From positions 62,001-126,000 of the forward strand of contig NZ_FRBF01000006.1 in the NCBI RefSeq assembly GCF_900142545.1: a DNA stretch of 64,000 bases. Reading direction: 5' to 3'. Within the stretch, counting starts at the first letter, position 1. Each line of letters begins with the position of its first letter. The notes under the pieces were generated by a model, which saw nothing but the letters and a program-made list of their open reading frames with translations, made no database searches and was not told the DNA's origin. Positions 1 to 9,122 of this stretch are shown piece after piece. This stretch comes from Fibrobacter sp. UWT2. GTDB lineage: Bacteria > Fibrobacterota > Fibrobacteria > Fibrobacterales > Fibrobacteraceae. The position numbers were made by a program, and so were the translations under genes.

Positions 1-2129
1 TTGCCACAAAGCTTGTCGAAGAAGGGGCGAGTCGTAACGACTGTAGAAAGATCTGCCTTTTCGATGCATCCAAGAATCGTATCTACGGGAGCGGAGTAGT
101 TCAAGTTCACCGTCGTCTTGCCGGTGCCGAGAATAGACATGATGCCGAGAGCGGCGTCGCGGCTGGTGGGCATCATGAAGCCCACGTTCTTGTCGTTCTT
201 GGTTACAGACTTGATGACCTTGCCGAGGTAATGACACAGGCGAATCATGCCGTAACCGTTCACGTGGTTACCGGCGGGGTCAATCAAAATCATGCGGCTA
301 CGACGCTTGCGCATGGCCCTGAACCACAGCGGAACAATGGAGGCGGAATGGTCCATGGCAATGTTCCAAATGTCGGTATCCAAAAGTTCCAGGTCGTGGC
401 GGATTTCTTTTTCGGTAGCGTTCGTCGGCAGCGGCTTCGAGAAACCGACGCTAATGATTCGGTTGAAAGACTGCGGACGGTTCACGCTTTCGCTGGCGTG
501 GCTGTAACGGCTGCCCCAAAGACCTTGAATGTAGAACGGAATAATCGGAGCTTCGGTGCCTTCAATCGCCTTGGAATAGTCCAGCGAGAAGGTCGACACG
601 AACGGAGTCTTCGACACTTCGCCTTCCGGGAAAATTACGACCGCTTCGCCGTTCAAGAGTGCCTTGTGGATTTCTTCCATAGCGGGCGCCGGATCGCGGC
701 GGTTAATGCTGATCAGGAAGTTGCCGTGGAAGAACCAGCGCTGGTACCAGTCGGCAAAAGTGTTGCGGTTGCTTGCAATACGGAGCGGTCTCGGGCTTGC
801 AATCTGGAGTACCGCCCAGTCAATAAAGCTGAAGTGCGGCCCCACCAAAAGAACCGGGCCCGATTCAGGAATGTTCTGCACGCCCATGACCTTCACCTTG
901 TAGCGGAATACAAAGGCGAACGCAAAGCGGAGTGCGGCACGCAAAAGGGCCATCGGGTTGTTCTTGAGGTTTGCGATAAAGCAGAGTGCAAGAATCACTG
1001 CCAAAATCATGAAGCAGTAATCAAGCGTAATCGGTGTAAAAATCAAGAGCAGAGTCTGGCCGCCCATAATGACCACGAGCAAGGCCATCTGAATAGCGTT
1101 AGCCACAGCGTGAATGCGGCCTGCTGTATCGGGGCGCGTGTAGCTTTGAATGACCGTACGCAAAATCACGAAGGCGCAGCCGGCGCTCCAGCCGATAATG
1201 CCGTAAAGGATCGCTTGCAACCAGGCGTTATGTACGAACGGGAGTGCAAACATGGTAATGGCGGAGGCCACGGCTGCAAACGGGATCAAGCCTGTTTCGA
1301 CAAAGCCCTTGGATGCCCAACTGGCAGAGAATGCTCCAACCACATAGCCGGCGGTCACGATGAACATGGAAACCGGAATCACGGCGGTGTTCAGCATGTT
1401 CGCCAAGTCTTGAATCAAAATCAGGAAAATCTGCGTCACGCCCCAGAAAGCGGCAAGACCGAGAATCGAAAGGCGTACAATCGGGTGGCTCCAGGTGGCC
1501 GAGAAATTGCGCATGGGGGAGCGCATCTTGAGACTGTCATGCGTTTCGCCGACCTTGATGCAAAAACCGGCAATGGTTGTCACGACACTCAAGCCAAGGT
1601 AAATCCACAATGTAAGGTCAATGCTTACGGGGGAATCGGGCCTGCCCGAAAGTCCCATGGCAAAGAAGGCCGCGGTCGCGGTGCCGAGCACTGAAAGGGC
1701 CATGTACCAAGAGTTAATCTTGACCAAGTCCTCGCTTTCGACCATCTCTTTCATAATGCCAAGCTTTGCCGGACTGAGTACGGCAAGAAAAATACCGTAC
1801 AAGCCAAGAAGCCCGTAGGCAACCCATTCGGCGCCCGCCACATAGCAGACAACGACTGCAATTACCGAGGCAAGCATTCCCACCGAGGACCACGCCATGA
1901 CGTGACCCTTGTGGAATCGGCCCGCAAAGTAGCTCGCTGCCGGGAGCATAAAGATGCTCGGTGCAAAAATGGCTACCTGCAACAGCATGCTGCGCCACCA
2001 GAAGGCAGACCCTTCGAACGAGAAGGAAAGCCATCTCTGGAAATGAACAAACAAGCCCATTTGCACAAAAATGCTGCAGAAAACAAATATTAAATACGCA
2101 ATGGAGCTCTTATACTTGGTAAGCTTCAT
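1..2129 (-). CDS. LplT-Aas type fusion: lysophospholipid transporter, acyltransferase and acyl-ACP synthetase (C-terminus cut by window)
   Basis: About 709 N-terminal residues are visible; the gene runs off the left edge. Residues 1-400 form a hydrophobic MFS-type transporter with about 12 membrane segments. A PlsC-type acyltransferase follows, with the HX4D motif at H432/D437 (HFSFID) and a later FPEGE motif. The last visible part (MMPTSRDAALG) looks like the start of an AMP-binding synthetase. In other bacteria LplT flips lysophospholipids inward and Aas re-acylates them, so the fusion would act at the inner membrane in phospholipid repair. The ATG is preceded by GAGGA. A 487-codon open frame on the other strand is a shadow. 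The family call is firm; the missing C-terminus leaves the synthetase activity unproven. Confidence 0.85.
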   Translation of the reverse strand, partial: MKLTKYKSSIAYLIFVFCSIFVQMGLFVHFQRWLSFSFEGSAFWWRSMLLQVAIFAPSIFMLPAASYFAGRFHKGHVMAWSSVGMLASVIAVVVCYVAGAEWVAYGLLGLYGIFLAVLSPAKLGIMKEMVESEDLVKINSWYMALSVLGTATAAFFAMGLSGRPDSPVSIDLTLWIYLGLSVVTTIAGFCIKVGETHDSLKMRSPMRNFSATWSHPIVRLSILGLAAFWGVTQIFLILIQDLANMLNTAVIPVSMFIVTAGYVVGAFSASWASKGFVETGLIPFAAVASAITMFALPFVHNAWLQAILYGIIGWSAGCAFVILRTVIQSYTRPDTAGRIHAVANAIQMALLVVIMGGQTLLLIFTPITLDYCFMILAVILALCFIANLKNNPMALLRAALRFAFAFVFRYKVKVMGVQNIPESGPVLLVGPHFSFIDWAVLQIASPRPLRIASNRNTFADWYQRWFFHGNFLISINRRDPAPAMEEIHKALLNGEAVVIFPEGEVSKTPFVSTFSLDYSKAIEGTEAPIIPFYIQGLWGSRYSHASESVNRPQSFNRIISVGFSKPLPTNATEKEIRHDLELLDTDIWNIAMDHSASIVPLWFRAMRKRRSRMILIDPAGNHVNGYGMIRLCHYLGKVIKSVTKNDKNVGFMMPTSRDAALGIMSILGTGKTTVNLNYSAPVDTILGCIEKADLSTVVTTRPFFDKLCG

Positions 2130-2141
2130 AAATCCTCAAAA

Positions 2142-2243
2142 CTATTTCTTCTTGAACACCTTGTAGAAGCAGAAGGTGCACATCCCGATAATGCCGGCCC
2201 ACGAAAGGACCATAAAAATCAGGCCGCTAGTAGAAAATTCCAT
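2142..2243 (-). CDS. MetS-like small subunit of NSS amino-acid transporter (33 aa)
   Basis: A 33-residue ORF with one hydrophobic segment (GLIFMVLSWAGIIGM) and a basic tail ending in FKKK. It starts one base after the stop of the NSS symporter gene, and its GAGGAGG ribosome site overlaps the end of that gene, so translation is probably coupled. In Corynebacterium MetP, an NSS transporter, needs a similarly tiny membrane protein, MetS; size, topology and position match here. The role as transporter partner is inferred from family knowledge and context. ORF tools with a length cutoff would miss this gene. Confidence 0.8.
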   Translation of the reverse strand: MEFSTSGLIFMVLSWAGIIGMCTFCFYKVFKKK

Positions 2244-2244
2244 G

Positions 2245-3897
2245 TTATGCCTCCTCATTGTCGGAATCGCCGACAGTCATGTTCTGCTTGTGGAGAACGG
2301 TAGTCTTTCTAGCCGGGCCGTTCACCTTCCAGGCGTAGTAGATGGCAATGTTCAAAAGCACCACGAGGGCGAGCAGGAATCCGCGAACGCCCCAGGTAAA
2401 GCCAATCTGCGTGAATTCGCTGCCGAGGAAAGTCACCTTGGCATCGGCCGGAACGTTGCTCAGCAGGAGCACGCCCATACCATCGTGAATAATCCAGGCG
2501 ACCAGCACGACGGCCAGATAAATCGGGCACACATACATAATGATCGGCCTAAAGAAGCGGGGGAGTTTCAAGGCGGCGCCGTCGTTCATCAAGGCGAAAG
2601 CTTCGCATTCCGGCTTGCCGTCTTCGCCAATCACGTCGGACTTGCGGCGACCGAGCACGAACGAGAAAATGAATGCCTGAATCGTGCCGAGAACCACGAG
2701 CAAGAAGCTTCCGCCCCAGAAGTCGAGCTCATCGACCGCGCCTGCGGCAAGGCCGAAAATACCCACAAGGCCTCCCAAGAAGGTCACTGTACCGGTGGCG
2801 GTAATGGAGCCCTTGCGGCTAAACTTCAGGTCGTCTTCGCAAAAACTGATCAGCGGCTGGATAATCGAAATGGCGCTGGTGACGCCTGCGATAAAGAGCA
2901 TCGCAAACCAAAGCGTCTGGAAGAATCCGCCAAAGGGTAGCTGGCCGAACACGAACGGCATGGTCTGGAAACCGAGGCCGAAGGTGCCGAGCTTCGCGCA
3001 TTCTTCAATATTGTTGCCGGCAATGAGCACGGCCATCGGAATCACGATGGTACCGCCGAGGATAATTTCGGCAAAGCCGTTGGTGGCGCCTGCGGTCAAG
3101 GACGAAAGCACCAGGTCTTCCTTGGGCTTCAGGTAGCTTGCGTAGCAGAAGACGATGCCCATACCGAGGCTCATGGTAAAGAACACCTGGCCCGAAGCGG
3201 CAAGCCAAACGGCGGGGTTAAGGATTTCAGAAAGGTTCGGGTTCCACACGAAAGCGAGTCCCTTACCGATATCGCTAATGGTAAGCACGCGCACCACAAG
3301 GATAATGCCCATGATCAAAAGAATCGGCATGGTAATCTTGTTCACGCGTTCAATGCCCTTGCGCACGCCGAACGACAGGAGCCCCATGTTGCAGGCGAAC
3401 GTGATCAAGAAGAAGAGAATGGCGGCAGGAACCGGGCCAATCTTGGTGTTCAGCATGATGTAGTTGCCGAAGAATTCCTTCATCGGTTCGTAACCGCCGG
3501 CGACCACTTCCATCAGTTTGCCTGTGGCAGAGTAGTAGGTGAACGCCAGAATCCAGGATTGGATAAAGATGTAGTAGAAGCTGATGAACAGCGGGGGCAA
3601 GAGCCCGAGCGATCCCAGGTGCTTGGCCCAGGGCTTCTTGTTCAGAATGTAGTGGAATCCGCCCGGAGCGGTACCGTGGTGCTTGTTACCAGCTGCGCGG
3701 CCAAGCGTCCATTCCATCCACGAAAGGGGAATGCCCAAAAGCAAGAAGGCGATGAGGTAAGGGATAATGAATGCGCCACCACCGTTTGTGGCTGCCTGCA
3801 CCGGGAAACGCAAGAAGTTGCCAAGTCCGACGGCGGAACCCGCGACCGCGAGAATCACACCAAGTTTCGAACCCCAGTTGTCTCTAGAGCTTTTCAT
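2245..3897 (-). CDS. Neurotransmitter:sodium symporter (NSS/SLC6) family transporter
   Basis: A 550-residue polytopic membrane protein with about 12 hydrophobic segments. The N-terminus has the NSS TM1 signature (VAGSAVGLGNFLRFP), where the unwound helix binds Na+ and substrate. Members import amino acids with sodium across the inner membrane. Substrate specificity cannot be read from the sequence; the downstream MetS-like gene suggests a MetP-type uptake system for methionine or small neutral amino acids. The ATG follows an AAGGA-type site. The length fits the family (450-600 residues). Confidence 0.92.
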   Translation of the reverse strand: MKSSRDNWGSKLGVILAVAGSAVGLGNFLRFPVQAATNGGGAFIIPYLIAFLLLGIPLSWMEWTLGRAAGNKHHGTAPGGFHYILNKKPWAKHLGSLGLLPPLFISFYYIFIQSWILAFTYYSATGKLMEVVAGGYEPMKEFFGNYIMLNTKIGPVPAAILFFLITFACNMGLLSFGVRKGIERVNKITMPILLIMGIILVVRVLTISDIGKGLAFVWNPNLSEILNPAVWLAASGQVFFTMSLGMGIVFCYASYLKPKEDLVLSSLTAGATNGFAEIILGGTIVIPMAVLIAGNNIEECAKLGTFGLGFQTMPFVFGQLPFGGFFQTLWFAMLFIAGVTSAISIIQPLISFCEDDLKFSRKGSITATGTVTFLGGLVGIFGLAAGAVDELDFWGGSFLLVVLGTIQAFIFSFVLGRRKSDVIGEDGKPECEAFALMNDGAALKLPRFFRPIIMYVCPIYLAVVLVAWIIHDGMGVLLLSNVPADAKVTFLGSEFTQIGFTWGVRGFLLALVVLLNIAIYYAWKVNGPARKTTVLHKQNMTVGDSDNEEA

Positions 3898-3949
3898 TTT
3901 TCACATCCTTTCAAATTTTGGAACAAATGTAGAATATACTGCTTTTGTC

Positions 3950-3968
3950 TTCCCCGCGTAGGCGGGAA
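3950..3968. repeat. Short palindromic intergenic repeat
   Basis: A GC-rich inverted repeat (CCCGC / GCGGG with flanking TTCCC / GGGAA) in the divergent intergenic region between the NSS and SDR genes. It resembles the short palindromic elements scattered through many genomes. No function is assigned. Confidence 0.4.
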
Positions 3969-4031
3969 TCCCCTCTTTTTTTTTGACGTTATTTACTCTT
4001 GTATACAGATTTTCCAAAAAAAAGCGCTGAT

Positions 4032-4060
4032 TTGGGACAGCGAAAGAGTATCTTTATACA
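4032..4060 (+). promoter_or_regulatory. Candidate sigma70-type promoter for the SDR gene
   Basis: TTGGGA at 4032-4037 and TATACA at 4055-4060 are separated by 17 bases. The position is about 50 bases upstream of the SDR start codon at 4113. Found by pattern only. Confidence 0.5.
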
Positions 4061-4112
4061 CAGAAATCAGAAAAACGGGTTGAACTGTTTTTCATACAAA
4101 AAAGGATGACTT

Positions 4113-4847
4113 ATGATCGACGTTAAGGGCAAATGGACCTTGATTACCGGCGGCTGCCGCGGAGTGGGCCGTCTCACCGCCATCGAAATGGCGAAACTCG
4201 GCGCCAACATTATTTTGCAGGGCCGCGACAAGTCCCACGCTGAACCGGTAATGAACGAAATCAAGAAGTACGGTGTCGAATGCCGTGCCGTGGGCTGCAA
4301 CCTTGAAGTCGCTTGCGAAATTGATGCCGCTCTCGCTGAAATTGATTCTTGGGGCGTGCAGGTCGATATCGTGTTCAACAATGCCGGCCTCATGAGCCAT
4401 TACTTTACCGACTATCTCACCAACACGATGGAAGATTTCCACCAGGCCATGGCGGTGAATTTCTTGGCTCCCATCAAGATAGCTTACCATTTCTTGCCGG
4501 GCATGATCAAGCGAGGCTTTGGTCGCATGCAGCTTACCACTAGCGGTATTGCTAACGAACCGGAGCTGATGGGTTACGCCTGCGCTAAGGCTGCTTTGAC
4601 AAAATTTGTCAAGGATTTTGCTTGCAAGTTGAACGGCACCGACGTGATGATGAACGTGATGGATCCGGGTTGGCTCCGCACGGATCTCGGTGGCCCCAAC
4701 GCCCCTAACGCTCCCGAAACCGTGATTCCGGGTTCTATGGTGTCTGTCATGCTCGACGACAAGAAGAGCGGCCGTTGGTTCAGCGCTCAGGAATTTACGG
4801 GTATGTCCCTTGCCGAAGCCGTGGAGAAGGGCAAGTCCGTAGAGTAA
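4113..4847 (+). CDS. SDR family NAD(P)-dependent oxidoreductase
   Basis: A 244-residue classical short-chain dehydrogenase/reductase. Visible motifs are the cofactor-binding TGGCRGVG near the N-terminus, NNAG in the middle and the catalytic S...YxxxK (TTSGIA, then GYACAKAA). Members reduce or oxidise alcohols and ketones in the cytoplasm. The substrate is not evident: the sequence is not clearly FabG, and the C-terminal part is lineage-specific. The ATG follows AAGGA. It is a single-gene unit with its own promoter and terminator. Confidence 0.85.
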   Translation: MIDVKGKWTLITGGCRGVGRLTAIEMAKLGANIILQGRDKSHAEPVMNEIKKYGVECRAVGCNLEVACEIDAALAEIDSWGVQVDIVFNNAGLMSHYFTDYLTNTMEDFHQAMAVNFLAPIKIAYHFLPGMIKRGFGRMQLTTSGIANEPELMGYACAKAALTKFVKDFACKLNGTDVMMNVMDPGWLRTDLGGPNAPNAPETVIPGSMVSVMLDDKKSGRWFSAQEFTGMSLAEAVEKGKSVE

Positions 4848-4885
4848 TTGTAAAAAAGAGGTGTTTGAAATTTTACAATGGAGAA

Positions 4886-4914
4886 AGTCCTGCCTTTGGG
4901 CAGGGCTTCTTTTT
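4886..4914 (+). terminator. Intrinsic terminator of the SDR gene
   Basis: The hairpin AGTCCTGCC / GGGCAGGGCT is followed by TTCTTTTT, about 40 bases after the SDR stop codon. Confidence 0.8.
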
Positions 4915-5061
4915 GTAAAAAGATGTTTAGGGAAACGGTGGTTATTGGGCTCAAAATTTGTTATAGAAAATATTACAAGGAAATTACGACTTGCTTTACT
5001 ATTTTTGCTTTGGGAACTATAAGGGATTGGTGTCCACATAAACCAAAAAGGGTCACGAAGA

Positions 5062-7758
5062 ATGAAAAAGATTCTTGCGATTATGGCCGTGGCTGCGGTG
5101 TCCGCCATGGCAATCAGTGCGAACAGGGTTGGTCCTGTAAGTACTTACGGTGAACTTAAAGCAAATGGCAGCAAGCTCTCGGGTTCTTGCCCGCAGTATC
5201 AAAACGAAGCTGTCCAGGTCAAGGGCATGAGCCTCTTCTGGAGCTCTGCTGCGGATAGTGCAACCGCTTTCTACACAGAAAAAGCAGTGAACCTCATGGT
5301 GAAGGACATGGGCATCGAAGTGCTCCGCTTTGCTATGGGCGTGAGCAACAGCTTTGACAAGGGCCGTGGCTATATCACCGGTGGTGAAGACCTCCAGAAG
5401 GCTTACCTCAAGAACGTGGTGAATGCTGCCATCGAAAACGATATTTACGTGATTATCGACTGGCACATCGAAAGCTCTACTGGCTATACCGATGACGCCG
5501 TCAAGTTCTTTGACTATGCTGCAGAGACCTACGGTGAATACAACAACGTGATTTTCGAAGTCTGGAACGAACCCACCGGTGGCTGGAGCGAAGTCAAGAG
5601 CCATGCTGACAGGGTTATTTCTGCCATTCGTAAGCACTCTGACAACCTGATTCTTATCGGTAGCACGGGTTGGTCAAGTAACCCTGCTGAATGTGCCGGT
5701 TCCTTTAGCGATAAAAACTACGGTTGCACACTTCACTTCTACGCAGCCACCCACCCTGCTAACGGTGACAAGGCTCAGTCTGCTGCAAGTGCCATGAGCA
5801 AGGGCGTTCCGGTGTTTGCAACGGAATGGGGTACCGTTTCTGCCGATGGTAACGGTGGTGCCAACCAGGGTGAAAGCGAAAAGTGGATTTCCTGGATGGA
5901 TCAGAACAAGATTTCTTGGGCAAACTGGTCCGCTTCTGCTGTGAACGAAGGTTCTGCAGCATTTAACAAGATTAACCTTGATAACGGCCTTTCTTACTCC
6001 ACCTCCGGTAACATGGTCAAGGGCTGGATGAACAAGGGCAAGTCTTACAAGGATTGCGGCCTCCAGAACGGTAGCAGCTCTGGTAACTCCGGCTTCTCTA
6101 CTGGTGTGGCCAACGGCGCAAAGACCGATTTGATCGACGACGTGGAAGACAATGACCATTATGCCTATACCGGTGGTTTCTGGTCTGCATGGACTGACGC
6201 TGGCGAAAGCGGCACCAATGGTGTTGGTAAGTCTACCTTGACCAATGCTAAGTGGGAAAATGACTTCGGCAAGGAAGTTTATGATGTTCTCCTTCCGTCC
6301 GATGGCGGCAAGAACACCTCTAAGTATATGGTTGGTATGAAGGGTATCAAGCTCGCTAGAGGTACCTACGAATACGCTCCGTATGCTGACCTCGGCCTGA
6401 ACCTCACGAAGGACACCACCGTGTTCAACATGAAGTCCTGCAAGTCCATCAGCTACAAGTTCAAGGGCGCAAGCCACAACTTCCGTCTCGAAACCTCTCT
6501 CGTGACGAACTGGAACTTCCACCACGTGAACAAGGACGCTTCCGAAGAATGGAAGGAAGTGGAACTCACTTGGGATCAGTTCAACCAGGAAGACTGGGGC
6601 GATAACGACAAGCACTTCAACCTCAAGGACAAGGGCCTCGACAAGGTCATGCGCCTCGCTTGGGAAGTCAAGGGCGTGCTGAACGTTCCGGATGCTCAGA
6701 ACCAGCCTTCTCTCGATTACCTCTATGTGGATGATGTCCGTTGCGATGGCATGTCTATCACTGCAATTAGCGGTGGTGCTGGCGATACTCCGAAGTCCTC
6801 TTCTTCTTCCAATGGCGGCAAGTCTAGCTCCAGCAAGGGTGGCAAGTCAAGCTCCAGCATCGCTCCGACGCAGTCTTCTTCTTCTGTCGCTCCGGTGATT
6901 ACGGATCTCTTGGTGATTGACGATGTTGAAGACGTTGATGAAGTCCTCAATACTACTGGTACTTGGTACGCCTACACCGACGTTGACGGTGGTGGACAGT
7001 CTGCAATTACCAACGTCTATGATCCGGCTCTTCCGGGCTATGTCGTTGTGTTCCCGGGTACCAAGGATGCCACTAACGGCACGCAGGGCTTTGTTGGCCT
7101 GGAAGGAATTTCTTGGAAAGACGGTACGCTCACGTACGATCCGTTTGTCGCTCTTGGTGTTAACCTGAATGCCGACACCTCTAAGGGTGTTGACCTGACC
7201 AACTGCCCGGTTATCAGCTATCGCTACAAGGGTAACGGTCATACCATCAAGCTTCAGGACGGTCAGGTGACTGATTTCGCCTTCCATAACCGTAGGGTTG
7301 AATCCGCTGCTGAATGGACGACGATTGCCTTCGCTCAGGAAGAATTCAAGCAGCCGAGCTGGACCGAAACTAAGGTCGACTTCAACTGGGCTAACGTCAA
7401 GAAGATGTCCTGGGAAGTCATCGGTGCTCTCGGTTACTCTGACGAATTCCAGCCGGAATACAACTACCTCTATGTGGATGACCTGAAGTGCGTCGCCGCT
7501 GGTTCTGTGGGTGTCCGCGTGTCTCGCAAGGCTGCAAGCGACCTCAAACTCACTGTGAACGGCGATATGCTGAACGTGGTGACTACTGCCGCTGCCCGCA
7601 TCCAGGTGTTCGACATGCAAGGTAACATGGTGATGAACCGCGTCGAAAATGCCGCCGGTAATCATCAGGTGTCCTTCCAGGGCATGAACCGCGGTAACTA
7701 TGTTGTCCGCGTGAAGTCTGCTGGCATGGCCAAGACTGCTCGCATCAGCATCCGCTAA
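5062..7758 (+). CDS. Secreted GH5 endoglucanase with two carbohydrate-binding modules and C-terminal sorting domain
   Basis: 898 residues. A signal peptide (about 1-20) leads to a GH5 catalytic domain (about 30-330) with the acid/base in WNEP (E170) and the nucleophile in ATEWG (E255), as in clan GH-A cellulases. Two related CBM11/CIA30-like domains (about 352-575 and 620-810) each begin with a DDVED motif. A linker of Ser clusters separated by Gly/Lys (about 576-615) lies between them. The last 80 residues form a type IX-like sorting domain (IQVFDMQGN...GNYVVRVKS). The enzyme should cleave beta-1,4-glucan outside the cell or on its surface. It is followed by a strong terminator and is probably monocistronic. 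Confidence 0.92.
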   Translation: MKKILAIMAVAAVSAMAISANRVGPVSTYGELKANGSKLSGSCPQYQNEAVQVKGMSLFWSSAADSATAFYTEKAVNLMVKDMGIEVLRFAMGVSNSFDKGRGYITGGEDLQKAYLKNVVNAAIENDIYVIIDWHIESSTGYTDDAVKFFDYAAETYGEYNNVIFEVWNEPTGGWSEVKSHADRVISAIRKHSDNLILIGSTGWSSNPAECAGSFSDKNYGCTLHFYAATHPANGDKAQSAASAMSKGVPVFATEWGTVSADGNGGANQGESEKWISWMDQNKISWANWSASAVNEGSAAFNKINLDNGLSYSTSGNMVKGWMNKGKSYKDCGLQNGSSSGNSGFSTGVANGAKTDLIDDVEDNDHYAYTGGFWSAWTDAGESGTNGVGKSTLTNAKWENDFGKEVYDVLLPSDGGKNTSKYMVGMKGIKLARGTYEYAPYADLGLNLTKDTTVFNMKSCKSISYKFKGASHNFRLETSLVTNWNFHHVNKDASEEWKEVELTWDQFNQEDWGDNDKHFNLKDKGLDKVMRLAWEVKGVLNVPDAQNQPSLDYLYVDDVRCDGMSITAISGGAGDTPKSSSSSNGGKSSSSKGGKSSSSIAPTQSSSSVAPVITDLLVIDDVEDVDEVLNTTGTWYAYTDVDGGGQSAITNVYDPALPGYVVVFPGTKDATNGTQGFVGLEGISWKDGTLTYDPFVALGVNLNADTSKGVDLTNCPVISYRYKGNGHTIKLQDGQVTDFAFHNRRVESAAEWTTIAFAQEEFKQPSWTETKVDFNWANVKKMSWEVIGALGYSDEFQPEYNYLYVDDLKCVAAGSVGVRVSRKAASDLKLTVNGDMLNVVTTAAARIQVFDMQGNMVMNRVENAAGNHQVSFQGMNRGNYVVRVKSAGMAKTARISIR

Positions 7759-7765
7759 GATTTAT

Positions 7766-7783
7766 CCCCGGCCTCGCGCCGGG
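7766..7783. repeat. Short GC hairpin upstream of the terminator
   Basis: CCCGGC and GCCGGG form a short inverted repeat between the GH5 stop codon and the main terminator. It may be a dispersed palindrome or an auxiliary hairpin. Confidence 0.45.
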
Positions 7784-7797
7784 AATCCTCTTTAACA

Positions 7798-7826
7798 AAA
7801 ACCCCGGTTTTTAACCGGGGTTTTTT
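7798..7826. terminator. Bidirectional intrinsic terminator between GH5 and tgt
   Basis: AAAACCCCGGTT and AACCGGGGTTTT form a perfect 12-bp stem with a 3-base loop. It is flanked by A and T runs, so it can serve the convergent GH5 gene (+) and tgt (-). Confidence 0.9.
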
Positions 7827-7847
7827 GTGTTGAATTGTTTTGCTGAA

Positions 7848-9020
<1,173 letters not shown>

Positions 9021-9122
9021 TTATCCATAAGAATATCCATGTAAACGGGATTTTTACGCAAAAAGGGGGTAATTTTACCTTTGGATGGGTCTACATGTTG
9101 TAGCCCTTGCATGGAGTGATAA

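Noticed and set aside
231-1694. Long plus-strand open frame (487 codons)
   Set aside because: It lies antisense to the clear transporter/acyltransferase gene; its product is His/Asn/Arg-rich with no family motif.
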